A stretch of 64,000 nt of DNA, taken from the NCBI GenBank assembly GCA_008729055.1, contig SDUX01000001.1, forward strand, positions 1,550,001 to 1,614,000, written 5' to 3'. Below the pieces are notes generated by a model, which searched no databases, was not told where the DNA came from, and saw nothing but the letters and a program-made list of their open reading frames with translations. Source of the DNA: Pyropia haitanensis. Its lineage: Eukaryota > Rhodophyta > Bangiophyceae > Bangiales > Bangiaceae. A program made the translations under genes and the position numbers. Below are positions 63,774 through 64,000 of the stretch, piece after piece. Position 1 is the first letter of the stretch. Each line of letters begins with the position of its first letter.

Positions 63774-64000
63774 GCGGCGGCGGCGGCGGCGGCGTGGCGT
63801 TTGCTGCGGCGTGTGCCGGGGGGGGGACACGCCCGCGGCGGTCTGGGAGGGCGCCCCCGGGGGGGGGGGGGGGTGCCGGCGTGGGCCGCGCGGCTGCCGG
63901 CGTGGGTGCCGGGGGGGGGGGGGGTGGGGGGGGACCGCCGCGGCGGGCGCAGGAAAGGGGGGTGGGGGAACGGCCGCGCCGGCCGCGCTGCGGCCGCCGC

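Larger units (their letters stand above)
62269..64000. other. Right-edge low-complexity sequence
   Basis: Contains a hairpin (62349-62368), two T27 tracts (62967-62993 and 63002-63028), a (CGCCG)n stretch at about 63312-63355, GGCC-rich palindromic sequence at 63420-63460, a C-rich tract near 63539-63566 and GGC repeats near 63740-63790. No gene can be supported. Confidence 0.5.

Overview
The window looks like nuclear DNA of a red alga, most likely a bangiophyte of the Porphyra/Pyropia type. That is inference. It rests on very high GC content, alanine-, glycine- and proline-rich proteins, sparse introns (two genes, with GT..AG borders), a eukaryotic tRNA-Thr, a plastid pre-protein beginning MAAFV (a red-algal transit-peptide start) followed by a twin-arginine lumenal signal, a mitochondrial-type HslU, and a methionine synthase reductase, which fits a B12-using alga.

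Layout. Positions 460-3107 carry a methionine-synthase-reductase-like diflavin enzyme on the minus strand. From about 3.1 to 30.5 kb the DNA is gene-poor. It holds a tRNA-Thr(AGU) at 5008-5080, three paralogous secreted glycine-rich/PT-repeat proteins (7949-9607, 14589-15950 and 25566-27554, all minus), and, between the second and third, a PIF/Harbinger-type DNA transposon with convergent ORF1 (19637-22025, +) and DDE transposase (22823-24358, -). A cysteine-rich secreted repeat protein (30506-31402, -) closes this half.

From 33 to 58 kb the window is a dense housekeeping region: a MIT-like membrane protein, NAP1 and HslU (divergent pair), a thylakoid-lumen FKBP with four exons, an unrecognised low-complexity protein, a RUS/DUF647 protein, a zf-HIT protein, a large NOL11-like beta-propeller protein, a purine phosphoribosyltransferase-like enzyme, a TRIC-type cation channel and a DUF1990 protein. 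The last 6 kb are low-complexity DNA with one weak hypothetical gene.

Two themes cut across the window. First, the three paralogous secreted proteins share one architecture: signal peptide, three (Gly-Gly-X)n blocks each bounded by short hydrophobic strands, a Pro/Thr linker, and an Ala-rich helical C-terminal domain. The linkers have grown by three different tandem-repeat routes. This family, with its possible polyglycine-II fold, is the best candidate for an undescribed system here. Second, seven otherwise convincing genes are each broken once, and every break lies at or beside a G/C homopolymer of 8-16 bases. Five of the seven are repaired by one added base, which points to under-called homopolymers rather than pseudogenes.
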